From an uncultured Bacteroidales bacterium (GTDB lineage: Bacteria; Bacteroidota; Bacteroidia; Bacteroidales; Bacteroidaceae): a DNA stretch of 64,000 nt. The DNA lies in the NCBI GenBank assembly GCA_902787555.1, contig CADAGO010000020.1, forward strand, positions 62,001 through 126,000. The letters run 5' to 3'. The translations under genes were made by a program, and so were the position numbers. Below, in pieces: positions 21,410 through 30,468 of this stretch. Below the pieces are notes generated by a model that worked only from the letters and a program-made list of their open reading frames with translations, had not been told where the DNA came from and ran no database searches. Numbering within the stretch: position 1 is the first letter of the stretch; every line of letters starts with the position of its first letter.

Positions 21410-23167
21410 ATGTTGAATATATCGAAACTATCAAGTATCGTATGTTTCGGAATGCTGTCAGCTACTATAGTGACAGCATGTTCCGATAATGACGACAGCC
21501 TGACCGAGTTAGGTCAGTTGGTGCCAGATGAGCAGTCTTTTGGCAAAGCTACAGGCAACTTTACTGCCGAAGAGTGGTATCCTGGTGGACAGTTAGGTAC
21601 TACAGAGAAAGCCAGTTATTCTGCTATCACTCCAGCTGCTCAAGCTGCAGGAATGGAAGATGATTTCAATACAGGCGAGGGATTTTTTGAGAAACTTTAT
21701 ACCTTCGAGCAAGAGCCTCGCAAGGGGTTGGGACCTGCGTGGGTGCGTAACTCGTGTATAGCTTGCCATCCAAGTTACGGACATGGCAAACGTCAGACGG
21801 AGTACCGTGCCAACCAGATTGGAAACGGTTATCTGTTGGTTATTTATCATCCCGACAACAATGCCTATATCAGTGAGGTGACGGGTATGCCTCAAACTCA
21901 GGCCATGTCACCCTTCAAGGCGCCAATCGACGAGAGCCAAATCAAGATTGAATGGAAACAAGTGACCGCCATGGAGAGTGGGCTGCCTATGCAGTTTGAG
22001 GATGGTGAGGAGTATGAACTCATCTATCCAGAAGTGACAATTCCTCAGTCGGCCTTCAATACTAATCCCAAACCAGAGAATTACGAGGTGCGTTTGGAGT
22101 CGACCATCGGCATTTATGGAACAGGTCTGCTCGATGCTCTTGACGATGAGGATATAGAGGCGCAATGGGCTGCTGAAGCTGCTTACGTCGAATTGAATCC
22201 TGCCATGTGGGACAAGGAGACCGGTACATTTAAACCGTCAGCCTACTATTCAGCCGGCTATAATGATACCGGTTCGCATCGTGATGGCCATGGACCACTG
22301 AAGCGTTTTACCTATGCGATGACACGAGGAACGCTGCAAGATGGTGCTGGGGCTAATGCTATTTGGAACATTACCAATGTAACGCGCAGCGATCGTCATT
22401 GGCTTTACACCACTCCTGCTTGGGCTAAAGCTCAGAGTCAGGATGCCGATGTTATCCAATATATCAAGCAGCATGGGGCATCGGAGTGGAGTATCCTTCA
22501 TCCCTATTATGCAGATGGGACAGACGAGGGGATTGCTGAACGTGTGAATGAGATTTTGGGCTGTTCGTCGATTGCCAAAAAGGACGCTTTTGACAAGTAT
22601 TTGTTCAGTGGGGCTCCCTACAATGGGAAGGAAGAGATGAGCGACAAACAGTACTATCAGTTCATGGTATGGCATCGCGGACTGGCTGTTCCTGCTGCCC
22701 GTAATTTGAATGACAAACAGGTGCAACGTGGCAAGGAATTGTTCTCACAGATGGGTTGCGCACAGTGTCATCGTCCTTCGTGGAAAACAGGTGAGGATGA
22801 TATGTGGGTAGATGCTTCAACGAAAGCGTATGCGAGGAGCATCGGTAAGGATGCCGGTAAGATGTTGCCTAAATATCCCAACCAGACAATTTGGCCCTAT
22901 ACGGATATGGTGCAGCACCGATTAATGATGAAGAATGATATCCGCACGGGCTGGTGTCGTACAACACCGCTTTGGGGGCGTGGACTGAGCCGCATTCTTA
23001 CAGGGGCTGATGACCGTCTGCATGATTGCCGCGCACGTAACGTTCTGGAGGCAATCATGTGGCATGGCTACTCGAAAGAGTCGGATGGCTACCAGGCTAC
23101 AGAGCGATTCTATAGACTGCCTAAACCAGACCGTGAGGCAGTTGTCAGATTTATTGAAGCGATTTAA
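21410..23167 (+). CDS. Di-heme oxidoreductase-like lipoprotein (DUF1111 family)
   Basis: The 585-residue lipoprotein (LSATIVTAC, Cys24) has two c-type heme sites: CIACH at about residue 115 and CAQCH at about residue 450. Several Trp and Met/His residues in between could be axial ligands. This is the layout of the di-heme (thiol oxidoreductase, DUF1111) family, often encoded beside imelysins. Heme attachment outside the cytoplasm needs a cytochrome c assembly system, and the next gene encodes a CcsA-like protein. A role in redox change of iron during uptake is inferred. Confidence 0.88.
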   Translation: MLNISKLSSIVCFGMLSATIVTACSDNDDSLTELGQLVPDEQSFGKATGNFTAEEWYPGGQLGTTEKASYSAITPAAQAAGMEDDFNTGEGFFEKLYTFEQEPRKGLGPAWVRNSCIACHPSYGHGKRQTEYRANQIGNGYLLVIYHPDNNAYISEVTGMPQTQAMSPFKAPIDESQIKIEWKQVTAMESGLPMQFEDGEEYELIYPEVTIPQSAFNTNPKPENYEVRLESTIGIYGTGLLDALDDEDIEAQWAAEAAYVELNPAMWDKETGTFKPSAYYSAGYNDTGSHRDGHGPLKRFTYAMTRGTLQDGAGANAIWNITNVTRSDRHWLYTTPAWAKAQSQDADVIQYIKQHGASEWSILHPYYADGTDEGIAERVNEILGCSSIAKKDAFDKYLFSGAPYNGKEEMSDKQYYQFMVWHRGLAVPAARNLNDKQVQRGKELFSQMGCAQCHRPSWKTGEDDMWVDASTKAYARSIGKDAGKMLPKYPNQTIWPYTDMVQHRLMMKNDIRTGWCRTTPLWGRGLSRILTGADDRLHDCRARNVLEAIMWHGYSKESDGYQATERFYRLPKPDREAVVRFIEAI

Positions 23168-23182
23168 AACTGAGATTTTGTA

Positions 23183-24370
23183 ATGAAACGTATAGTTATA
23201 GTTTTTTATATTGTGGTGGTTGTCGTGATGGCAGCCGCCACTATCGTTGAAAACCGTTATGGTGCTGAGTTTGTTGCCGTTAATATCTATGGTGCCTGGT
23301 GGTTTATTGCTTTATGGGCTTTGCTGGCAACCGCCGGCATCGTGTATTTCATCAGGCGGAAAGTGCGCCGCCTTTCTGTGATGATGCTTCATCTCTCTTT
23401 CATCATCATTCTGTTTGGCGCCCTGCTCACTCATCTTACGGCTATTCGTGGAGTAATCCCTTTGCGCAAAGGGATACCCACTAATCAGTATCTCACTCGT
23501 GACATGTGTCTCCACCAGTTGCCTTTCACCCTCTGCCTGGAGGATTTTGAAATCAAATATTATGAGGGCTCAGACGCCCCGTCCGACTATCTTTCGCGAA
23601 TAACAATCGACGGTGAGTCTTTTACTATTAGTATGAACCAGATTGCTAGCCACAGCGGCATCCGCCTCTATCAGATGGATTACGATGCCGACTTGCAAGG
23701 AAGCATACTTGCTATGAATAGTGATCCTTGGGGCATCCCGTCTACTTATTGTGGTTATGCGTTGCTCTTCGTTTCGCTCCTTTGGATGCTCGTTGACCCA
23801 TTTGGCAAGTTTCGCCAGCAGATTGCTCTGCTGAGGAAGCGTCGCTTCCCATTCTTGCTTTTTGTTATTCCCCTTTCCGCAGGTTTCGCCCTATTGCTGT
23901 GGCATTTCTTAGGGAAGTATTCCGAGGCTAATCACCCATTGCCAGTGCTTAATTCATCCTTGCTTCCCATCCATGTTTCTGTCATTATACTAGCATATTT
24001 CCTGCTTTTACTGTGCTTTGTCACTTCGTTTGTTGCTCTCTTTTGGACAAAGAAGAGGCAAGGACTTCGTGTGCTTTCCCAATTCATGCTTTATCCTGCG
24101 CTGACTTTCCTTGGCTATGGTATATTCATCGGAGCCATTTGGGCAAACCTCTCTTGGGGTACCTATTGGTCATGGGACCCTAAAGAGACATGGGCACTCA
24201 TTACTCTTATGATCTATGCTGTCCCTGCCCATAAGTCTTTTAGCAATCAGCATTATAAACATCGCGCTTTCTTTTTCTATCATCTTTATATGGTCTTGGC
24301 GTTTCTCGCCATTCTCATGACCTATTTTGGTGTCAACTACTTCCTAGGAGGTATGCATTCATACGCTTAA
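23183..24370 (+). CDS. CcsA/ResB-like cytochrome c biogenesis membrane protein
   Basis: The 395-residue inner-membrane protein has about eight membrane segments. An N-terminal ResB-like part contains an extracytoplasmic loop (residues about 90-180). The C-terminal CcsA part has the heme-handling WWD motif (WGTYWSWDPKETWA) at about residue 325 and conserved His residues. It is much shorter than the fused CcsBA proteins of many Bacteroidota, so it may be a compact version dedicated to the di-heme protein encoded just upstream (15 bp gap). A terminator follows. Confidence 0.85.
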   Translation: MKRIVIVFYIVVVVVMAAATIVENRYGAEFVAVNIYGAWWFIALWALLATAGIVYFIRRKVRRLSVMMLHLSFIIILFGALLTHLTAIRGVIPLRKGIPTNQYLTRDMCLHQLPFTLCLEDFEIKYYEGSDAPSDYLSRITIDGESFTISMNQIASHSGIRLYQMDYDADLQGSILAMNSDPWGIPSTYCGYALLFVSLLWMLVDPFGKFRQQIALLRKRRFPFLLFVIPLSAGFALLLWHFLGKYSEANHPLPVLNSSLLPIHVSVIILAYFLLLLCFVTSFVALFWTKKRQGLRVLSQFMLYPALTFLGYGIFIGAIWANLSWGTYWSWDPKETWALITLMIYAVPAHKSFSNQHYKHRAFFFYHLYMVLAFLAILMTYFGVNYFLGGMHSYA

Positions 24371-24395
24371 AGGGACCTTATGCGGTTCTTTTTTA
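24369..24395 (+). terminator. Terminator of the porin-imelysin-di-heme-CcsA operon
   Basis: AAAGGGACC pairs with GGTTCTTTT (two G-U pairs) around a 6-nt loop and runs into a T-tract, directly at the ccsA-like stop codon. Confidence 0.55.
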
Positions 24396-24422
24396 TGAAC
24401 TATTGGCTTTTTTCCTTCCTTT

Positions 24423-24456
24423 TTTGCCTTCGTATCCTTTTTTTTCATTAACTTTG
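24423..24456 (+). promoter_or_regulatory. Promoter of the histidine phosphatase gene
   Basis: TTTG (24423-24426), 22 bp, then TAACTTTG (24449-24456) followed by CAAC. It lies 39 bp before the start codon. Confidence 0.5.
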
Positions 24457-24495
24457 CAACACTATTTATGAACAGGGAAATATAAGCGACCCACC

Positions 24496-25827
24496 ATGAT
24501 GAAAAATCTATTTACATTTGCAGCAATCCTCTTCATGGCTGTAGGGGCAAATGCCCAACTCGCACGTCAGGAAGTCTATGAGAACATCCATCGTGCAGGA
24601 GGAAACTATTACGACTACGATTATGAATTGCCGTTGCGGCCTTTGACCAAGGCGCCGAAAGGATACACTCCTTTTTATATCAGTCATTACGGACGTCATG
24701 GTTCGCGCTGGCTGTTGGACGACAACAACTACATGGGGCAGATTAATATCTTGCGCAAGGCAAACGGTTATGGTAAACTAACTGCTAAAGGTCAGGAAGT
24801 GTTGGCAAAGCTCGAGGCTTTCTATCCGACAACTATTAAGCGACTTGGAGATCTTACCACAGTAGGTGAGCGTCAGCATCATGGTATTGGCCGCCGCCTC
24901 ACTGAACATTTCCCCGAGGTATTCAAAGGGAAGGCAGAAGTTGATGCGCGTAGCACAGTTGTTATCAGATGCATCCTAAGTATGGAGGCCGAGTGTGAAG
25001 AACTGATGGCATTTAATCCAAAGATGAAGATTCACAATGATGTGAGTGAGAGTTTCCAGTATTACTTAAACGCAGGAACTACAGGTGAAGTACGTCGTCA
25101 GAGTGGAAGCCGTGAGCGTCGTGATGCAGAGGCATGGGCGAGAAATGAGTACACCCACCCTGAGCGGTTCTGTGCGCTCTTGTTCAATGATTCCCAATAT
25201 GTGACTGATAGTATTGATGCAGGCGGATTCATGCGCCATCTGTTTGAAGTAGCCATTAATATGCAGAGTCACGATACTGACATTGACTTGCTCGACCTCT
25301 TCACCAAAGAAGAAGTATACGATCTGTGGCGCATTACCAACATTGGTTGGTATCTGGGCCATGGAGCAGCACCGCAGACCGGAGGCGTTATGCCATTCAG
25401 TCAGGCAAACCTTCTAAAGAACATTCTGTCAACTGCCGATACCATCGTGGATAAGAAACGATGGAATGGTGCCACTTTGCGCTTCGGACACGAGGTGTGT
25501 GTGCTCCCATTAGCCTGTCTGCTTGAACTTGATAGCTGCGGGCGCGTGGTATCGGACCTCAGCAAACTTGATGAGCAGTGGGTTAACTACCGCATCTTCC
25601 CTATGGCGTGCAATATACAGCTTGTCTTCTATCGGCCGAAGAGAGGCAATGGTGATATCCTTGTCAAGGCGTTGCTGAACGAAAAGGAAACTACCTTGCC
25701 GCTTCCATCGGACAAACATCCTTACTATCGTTGGACTGACTTCAAGCAGTATTACGAGAAAAAACTGGCAGATTTCGAAGAAAAATACCCGCCTAATACA
25801 CCGAGGACGCAGCAGCGTCCCAGATGA
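24496..25827 (+). CDS. Secreted histidine-type phosphatase (phytase/MINPP-like)
   Basis: Histidine acid phosphatases remove phosphate from organic phosphoesters such as inositol phosphates through a phospho-histidine. The 443 residues start with a signal peptide (MMKNLFTFAAILFMAVGANA). The catalytic RHGSR motif is at residues 67-71 (SHYGRHGSRWL). The second part of the site is near residue 330 (LRFGHEVCVLPL), where the usual HD/HAE motif is read as GHE. Length fits the Bacteroides MINPP-like enzymes. It is a single-gene unit convergent with the DUF4491 gene. Substrate is not shown. Confidence 0.85.
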   Translation: MMKNLFTFAAILFMAVGANAQLARQEVYENIHRAGGNYYDYDYELPLRPLTKAPKGYTPFYISHYGRHGSRWLLDDNNYMGQINILRKANGYGKLTAKGQEVLAKLEAFYPTTIKRLGDLTTVGERQHHGIGRRLTEHFPEVFKGKAEVDARSTVVIRCILSMEAECEELMAFNPKMKIHNDVSESFQYYLNAGTTGEVRRQSGSRERRDAEAWARNEYTHPERFCALLFNDSQYVTDSIDAGGFMRHLFEVAINMQSHDTDIDLLDLFTKEEVYDLWRITNIGWYLGHGAAPQTGGVMPFSQANLLKNILSTADTIVDKKRWNGATLRFGHEVCVLPLACLLELDSCGRVVSDLSKLDEQWVNYRIFPMACNIQLVFYRPKRGNGDILVKALLNEKETTLPLPSDKHPYYRWTDFKQYYEKKLADFEEKYPPNTPRTQQRPR

Positions 25828-25842
25828 AGCAGCTTTCTATCT

Positions 25843-26133
25843 TTATTCGTACTTCCTTTTAGGATTCTTGGGGAACCATCCTTTCTCTACGCGTTTCTTC
25901 TGTGCGAAAAGCTCCCCGATGCCCCAAAGTGCAGATGCCCCAAATACGCCAAGGAATGACGAAAGGTAGATGTTGCTTACGAACAGGGCAGCTATGCAGC
26001 ACCCGATTCCAATAAACAGATAGATAATCCAAGGACGGGTGCCCCAGTGGTATTCTGTTTTGATGACGATGGGATGCCAGATGCCGATGGTAAGAAAGGT
26101 CATCATGGCGATGGTAATTCCTGTGAAGTTCAT
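25843..26133 (-). CDS. DUF4491 family membrane protein
   Basis: This 96-residue protein has three predicted membrane segments (GITIAMMTFLTIGIWHPIVI, WIIYLFIGIGCCIAALFVS, YLSSFLGVFGASALWGIGEL) and a basic cytoplasmic tail (FPKNPKRKYE). The pattern is that of DUF4491, a small Bacteroidota family of unknown function. It starts 7 bp after the stop of the DUF2809 gene, so the two are coupled. Confidence 0.8.
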   Translation of the reverse strand: MNFTGITIAMMTFLTIGIWHPIVIKTEYHWGTRPWIIYLFIGIGCCIAALFVSNIYLSSFLGVFGASALWGIGELFAQKKRVEKGWFPKNPKRKYE

Positions 26134-26140
26134 GTGATGT

Positions 26141-26515
26141 TTAGTTATATCTGTTTTTTTCGAACCATAAGGCGCAGGTGTAGATGGTTGCTATGCCAAT
26201 GGAGTAGGCTGCAATGTCTTTCCACAAGAACCCTTGCCCAAGTATCAGGTGACCGAGGGTGGTGGAGCGCAGCTGTGTTAGCCAGTTCCACTGAATCAGC
26301 TGAGAGGCTTCTACACAATACGATATTAGAAGACTGAGAAGAGCGATAATGGCCAAGCGTTTTCTGACCATGATGGCGCGGCACATGCAAAACACCATGA
26401 CTGCCCATAGAGCGTCTCCTGTTTCTGCGGGAACGAATGGCAGTTTGCGTGATAGCAATCCTATGGCGATGGTTATTGACAGCGCAACAAGATAGTAGAT
26501 TCTTCTTTTATCCAT
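26141..26515 (-). CDS. DUF2809 family membrane protein
   Basis: The 124-residue protein has four membrane segments and the conserved GLLSRKLPFVPAETGDALWA and VEASQLIQWNWL stretches of the DUF2809 family, whose function is unknown. It resembles VanZ-like small membrane proteins in size and topology. It is the first gene of a two-gene unit with DUF4491, and divergent from the DsbD gene. Confidence 0.8.
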   Translation of the reverse strand: MDKRRIYYLVALSITIAIGLLSRKLPFVPAETGDALWAVMVFCMCRAIMVRKRLAIIALLSLLISYCVEASQLIQWNWLTQLRSTTLGHLILGQGFLWKDIAAYSIGIATIYTCALWFEKNRYN

Positions 26516-26565
26516 ACTCTTACAAACGATAAAGCTGTCGTTTTATTGTCTTTTTCATTAATTTG

Positions 26566-26597
26566 TTTGGTGGATTCGGAGAAAGTTGCTATCTTTG
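26566..26597 (+). promoter_or_regulatory. Promoter of the DsbD gene
   Basis: TTTG (26566-26569), 20 bp, then TATCTTTG (26590-26597) followed by CAC. It lies 46 bp before the TTG start. Confidence 0.7.
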
Positions 26598-26643
26598 CAC
26601 AATGAATTAAAGAATAGTTTTACGCTTTTAAACAAGAAAGACC

Positions 26644-28773
26644 TTGAAAAAGATATTTTTAATGACTTTGTTCTCCATGATGGCGCTGTGTATGACAGCA
26701 CAGATGGCCAACCCTGTAAAAGTGCAGAGTCAACTAAAGGAAGTGTCTGCAACCGAAGCAGAACTGGTATTTAATGCGTCGATTGAGTCGGGTTGGCATA
26801 TGTATTCTACCGAAGTGGTGGAATTTGGACCTACGCCAACATCGCTTAATGTTGAGAGTATCAGTGGTGCAACGTTAAAGGGTACATTAAAGCCGAAGAA
26901 TACGCCTGTCAAGAAGTATGAAGAGATGTTCGGATCCGATGTATATTACTTTGAACATACTGCAACATTTGTGCAGAAGCTAATTCTTGAGGGCGGAAAA
27001 TACCATGTGGAGGGTTTTTTGGAGTATGGTGCATGTAACGATCAGAGCTGCACTCCTCCGACGAAGGTTGACTTCAGCTATGATGGTGAAGCGAAGAAAG
27101 TGGAAGCAGAAGTGAAGGAGGAAAAGACGGAGTCAGTAAAGGGTATAGTCGAAGAAGTAATACCAGAAACTCCTACAGAGGAGCAAAAAAGTGCATCTTC
27201 TGATACGCTAAACGCCGCTATAATCAATACGCCATCTGCTTCGGAGCTATGGGCTCCAGTGATTGATCAGCTGAAAGCCTTTGAAGAGAGTACCACTACC
27301 AACAATTCGTTGTGGCAAATATTTTTGTTGGGATTGTTGGGCGGACTGGTGGCGCTTGTAACACCTTGTGTGTGGCCCATTATCCCGATGACAGTCAGTT
27401 TCTTCTTGAAACGTTCTGGTGACAAAAAGAAAGGTATTCGTGACGCTATCATTTACGGAATTTCGATTGTTGTGATTTACTTAGCACTTGGGCTGATCGT
27501 GACTGCCATCTTTGGCGCAAGTGCCCTGAACGCATTATCTACAAATGCTATCTTTAACATCTTCTTTTTCCTGATGTTGGTGGTGTTTGCTGCATCGTTC
27601 TTTGGCGCTTTTGAATTGCAACTCCCTTCTTCTTGGAGTAATGCTGTTGACAGCAAAGCAGAGAAAACAGGTGGTTTGCTTGGTATCTTTTTGATGGCAT
27701 TTACCTTGACGCTAGTGAGTTTCTCGTGCACGGGTCCCATCATAGGATTCCTGCTTGTGGAGGTTTCTACATCGGGCGACTTGTTGGCTCCGGCAATCGG
27801 TATGCTGGGATTTGCTATTGCTTTGGCACTGCCGTTTACCATATTTGCTATCTTCCCCAGTTGGTTGAAATCGATGCCAAAGAGTGGGGGATGGATGAAT
27901 ACCGTGAAGGTGGTTTTGGGATTCATCGAGTTGGCATTTGCGTTGAAGTTCCTTTCTGTTGCTGACTTAGCTTATGGTTGGCACATCCTTGATCGGGAGA
28001 CTTTTCTGGCTCTTTGGATAGGTTTGTCTTTGACCCTGAGCTTCTATTTGTTAGGATGGATAAAATTCCCACATGACGATCCTGACGAGAAGAATATAGG
28101 AGTAACACGTTTTTTCCTGTCGCTCATATCGCTAGCTTTTGCCATTTACATGATTCCCGGTTTATGGGGGGCTCCATTGAAAGCTGTAAGTGCATTTGCT
28201 CCACCAATGTCGACACAGGATTTCAATTTGCAGTCGACAGAAGTAAAAGCAAAGACAAACGACTATGATCTGGGTATGGAGATAGCTCGAGCCGCTAACA
28301 AACCCGTACTAATTGATTTTACAGGCTATGGCTGTGTAAACTGTCGTAAGATGGAAGCGGCTGTATGGACAGATCCACAAGTGGCTAGCATCATGACGAA
28401 TGATTACGTTCTGATTCAGCTGTTTGTGGACGATAAAACACCTCTTCCTGCACCAATTGTGGTAAAGATTAATGGACAGGAGCGGAAATTACGAACAGTA
28501 GGAGATAAGTGGAGCTATCTGCAAAGCAGCAAGTTCGGAGCAAATGCGCAACCGTTCTATGTGTTGCTTGACCATCAAGGAAATCCTCTTTCGCAGAGCT
28601 ATGCTTTTGACGATGACGTTGATCACTATCTTCATTTCTTAAAACATGGATTAGAGCAGTATCGTAAGGCAACGTCAACCCCACTGATAGAAATGGGTAT
28701 GGCCTTAGATGCCTCAGTGGAAGTGAACGGAGATAAGAAAGAGTTGCACATGAAAGTAGGTGAGTCGGATTAA
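26644..28773 (+). CDS. dsbD: Thiol:disulfide interchange protein DsbD
   Basis: DsbD carries electrons from cytoplasmic thioredoxin to the periplasm. The 709 residues show all three parts. After a signal peptide comes an alpha domain with C131 and C136 (CNDQSC). A central membrane domain with about eight segments has C242 (TPCVWPIIP) and C362 (SCTGPIIG). A C-terminal thioredoxin domain has C564-x2-C567 (GYGCVNCRKM). The start is a TTG: it gives the signal peptide MKKIFLMTLFSMMALCMTAQ, and the upstream in-frame ATG at 26602 runs into a stop after two codons. Disulfide reduction could support cytochrome c maturation for the di-heme protein encoded upstream. Confidence 0.93.
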   Translation: MKKIFLMTLFSMMALCMTAQMANPVKVQSQLKEVSATEAELVFNASIESGWHMYSTEVVEFGPTPTSLNVESISGATLKGTLKPKNTPVKKYEEMFGSDVYYFEHTATFVQKLILEGGKYHVEGFLEYGACNDQSCTPPTKVDFSYDGEAKKVEAEVKEEKTESVKGIVEEVIPETPTEEQKSASSDTLNAAIINTPSASELWAPVIDQLKAFEESTTTNNSLWQIFLLGLLGGLVALVTPCVWPIIPMTVSFFLKRSGDKKKGIRDAIIYGISIVVIYLALGLIVTAIFGASALNALSTNAIFNIFFFLMLVVFAASFFGAFELQLPSSWSNAVDSKAEKTGGLLGIFLMAFTLTLVSFSCTGPIIGFLLVEVSTSGDLLAPAIGMLGFAIALALPFTIFAIFPSWLKSMPKSGGWMNTVKVVLGFIELAFALKFLSVADLAYGWHILDRETFLALWIGLSLTLSFYLLGWIKFPHDDPDEKNIGVTRFFLSLISLAFAIYMIPGLWGAPLKAVSAFAPPMSTQDFNLQSTEVKAKTNDYDLGMEIARAANKPVLIDFTGYGCVNCRKMEAAVWTDPQVASIMTNDYVLIQLFVDDKTPLPAPIVVKINGQERKLRTVGDKWSYLQSSKFGANAQPFYVLLDHQGNPLSQSYAFDDDVDHYLHFLKHGLEQYRKATSTPLIEMGMALDASVEVNGDKKELHMKVGESD

Positions 28774-28877
28774 CGTTATGCGCCACAATGCGATGTGTTT
28801 TTTCGTACACCTTATTTATTATTATGTGCGCGAGAGTATAAAGTATAACTAGAATATAATTATTAAAACAATATAAA

Positions 28878-29189
28878 ATGGAAAACGAAAAACAGAAACA
28901 ACTGCAAATAGAACTGAAGCCCGAGGTCGCTGCAGGTGTCTATTCAAATCTCGCTGTCGTAGCGAATACACCATCAGAATTTGTCATGGATTTTATAGCT
29001 ATGTTACCAGGCATACCAAAGGCTGAAGTACGTTCCCGAGTAATCATGACACCCGAGCATGCAAAGCGTTTACTTTTTGCTCTTCAGGAGAGGGTCAATG
29101 GGTACGAGCATCAGTTTGGTACCATCAACCTTCATCAGCCCGAACAGAAAGGACGGACTATCGCACCTTTTGGCACAGGAGAGGCATGA
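28878..29189 (+). CDS. DUF3467 family protein
   Basis: This 103-residue cytoplasmic protein matches the DUF3467 pattern: an N-terminal LQIELKPEVAAGVYSNLAVV strand pair, the FVMDFIAMLPG segment, then SRVIMTPEHAKRLLFAL. Its function is unknown. In Bacteroidota it lies next to rpoC or, as here, before rpsL, so a link to transcription or translation has been suspected by position only. The rpsL promoter region follows. Confidence 0.85.
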   Translation: MENEKQKQLQIELKPEVAAGVYSNLAVVANTPSEFVMDFIAMLPGIPKAEVRSRVIMTPEHAKRLLFALQERVNGYEHQFGTINLHQPEQKGRTIAPFGTGEA

Positions 29190-29289
29190 TTTTGAGTTAA
29201 ATAAACTTAAATATTGCTGCTTTTTGCAAAAAACACGGCTTTTTGATAAAAAAAATCGAAACAAAAGTCGCTGTTTCATTTATTTTTGC

Positions 29290-29297
29290 TAACTTTG
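29290..29297 (+). promoter_or_regulatory. -7 box of the ribosomal supercluster
   Basis: TAACTTTG followed by CAC matches the consensus; no clear TTTG lies at the -33 distance. It would give an rpsL message with a leader of about 140 nt, containing a small hairpin at 29355-29368. Confidence 0.55.
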
Positions 29298-29354
29298 CAC
29301 CGCTTTTTGGACTTTTATGCCCAAACTATGCCCTTTTGGGGGTGTGGAAAGGTA

Positions 29355-29368
29355 CGCCCTTAGGGGCG
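29355..29368 (+). promoter_or_regulatory. Hairpin in the rpsL leader
   Basis: CGCCC and GGGCG form a stem with a 4-nt loop in a GC-rich part of an otherwise AT-rich leader, flanked by CCCTTTTGGGGG-type stretches that allow further pairing. Ribosomal-protein leaders often carry autogenous control sites; no known motif is recognised. Confidence 0.35.
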
Positions 29369-29442
29369 CAGGGCGAGGGTCCGAATATGCGTAGAAACGA
29401 ATATTTAAAAAATAATATATAAATCATCAAAACAAAAACAAA

Positions 29443-29823
29443 ATGCCTACTATTCAACAACTAGTAAGAAAAGGTAGAAAGGTGTTGGTAGACAAGAGCA
29501 AGTCACCGGCTTTGGACTCATGTCCACAGCGTCGTGGCGTTTGCGTCCGCGTTTACACAACTACACCTAAGAAACCTAACTCAGCGATGCGTAAAGTAGC
29601 ACGTGTTCGCTTGACAAACAAAAAAGAAGTTAACTCCTACATTCCAGGAGAAGGTCACAACCTTCAGGAGCACTCAATTGTGCTTGTACGTGGTGGCCGT
29701 GTGAAGGACCTCCCAGGTGTACGTTACCACATCATTCGCGGTGCACTTGATACCGCTGGTGTCGAAAGCCGTACCCAACGTCGCTCTAAGTATGGAGCTA
29801 AGCGTCCTAAGGCAAAGAAGTAA
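29443..29823 (+). CDS. rpsL: 30S ribosomal protein S12
   Basis: S12 sits at the decoding centre of the small subunit. The 126 residues include the conserved [18 protein letters not shown] loop with K43, and [15 protein letters not shown]. These are the wild-type residues at the classical streptomycin-resistance positions. It is the first gene of the supercluster, followed by rpsG after 113 bp. Confidence 0.98.
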   Translation: MPTIQQLVRKGRKVLVDKSKSPALDSCPQRRGVCVRVYTTTPKKPNSAMRKVARVRLTNKKEVNSYIPGEGHNLQEHSIVLVRGGRVKDLPGVRYHIIRGALDTAGVESRTQRRSKYGAKRPKAKK

Positions 29824-29936
29824 ACAAAGTTATTAACTGTTTGATGGACGCTAAGGAGGGTTGAGTAAATGTTCAAGAGAGAGCATTGAAGTAACACAAT
29901 TTGCAACCTCAGACTAAAATTCAAACAAACAAAACA

Positions 29937-30413
29937 ATGAGAAAAGCTAAACCAAAGAAACGCGTGATCTTGCCAGATCCAGTTTATGGTGATGTAAAGG
30001 TGACAAAGTTCGTAAATCACCTGATGTATGACGGAAAGAAGAGTATCGCATACTCTATCTTCTACAACGCACTTTCAATTGTTGAGAAAAAGATGAAAGA
30101 TGCAGACAAGCCTTCGCTTGAAATCTGGAAGAAGGCTCTTGATAACATTACTCCACAAGTGGAGGTAAAGTCTCGCCGAATTGGTGGTGCTACATTCCAA
30201 GTGCCAACCGAGATTCGTCCTGATCGTAAGGAAGCCATTTCAATGAAGAATATGATTTCGTTTGCTCGTAAGCGCTCTGGTAAAAATATGGCTGAGAAGC
30301 TGTCTTCAGAGATTATGGATGCTTATAACGAGCAGGGTGGTGCATTCAAGCGTAAGGAAGATATGCACCGTATGGCTGAAGCAAACCGTGCATTTGCACA
30401 CTTCAGATTCTAA
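29937..30413 (+). CDS. rpsG: 30S ribosomal protein S7
   Basis: S7 organises the 3' domain of 16S rRNA. The 158-residue product starts at the ATG at 29937 ([15 protein letters not shown]), preferred to an in-frame TTG 36 bp upstream because it gives the family's usual N-terminus. Conserved [16 protein letters not shown] and [20 protein letters not shown] are present. fusA follows after 55 bp. Confidence 0.97.
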   Translation: MRKAKPKKRVILPDPVYGDVKVTKFVNHLMYDGKKSIAYSIFYNALSIVEKKMKDADKPSLEIWKKALDNITPQVEVKSRRIGGATFQVPTEIRPDRKEAISMKNMISFARKRSGKNMAEKLSSEIMDAYNEQGGAFKRKEDMHRMAEANRAFAHFRF

Positions 30414-30468
30414 TATAAGTATTAATAAGGTAATAAGGTTAGTTTTAGGTTAAGTTAAGATATAGAAT

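Noticed and set aside
26602..26610. ATG start for DsbD at 26602
   Set aside because: It is in frame but followed by a stop after two codons; the TTG at 26644 gives a proper signal peptide.
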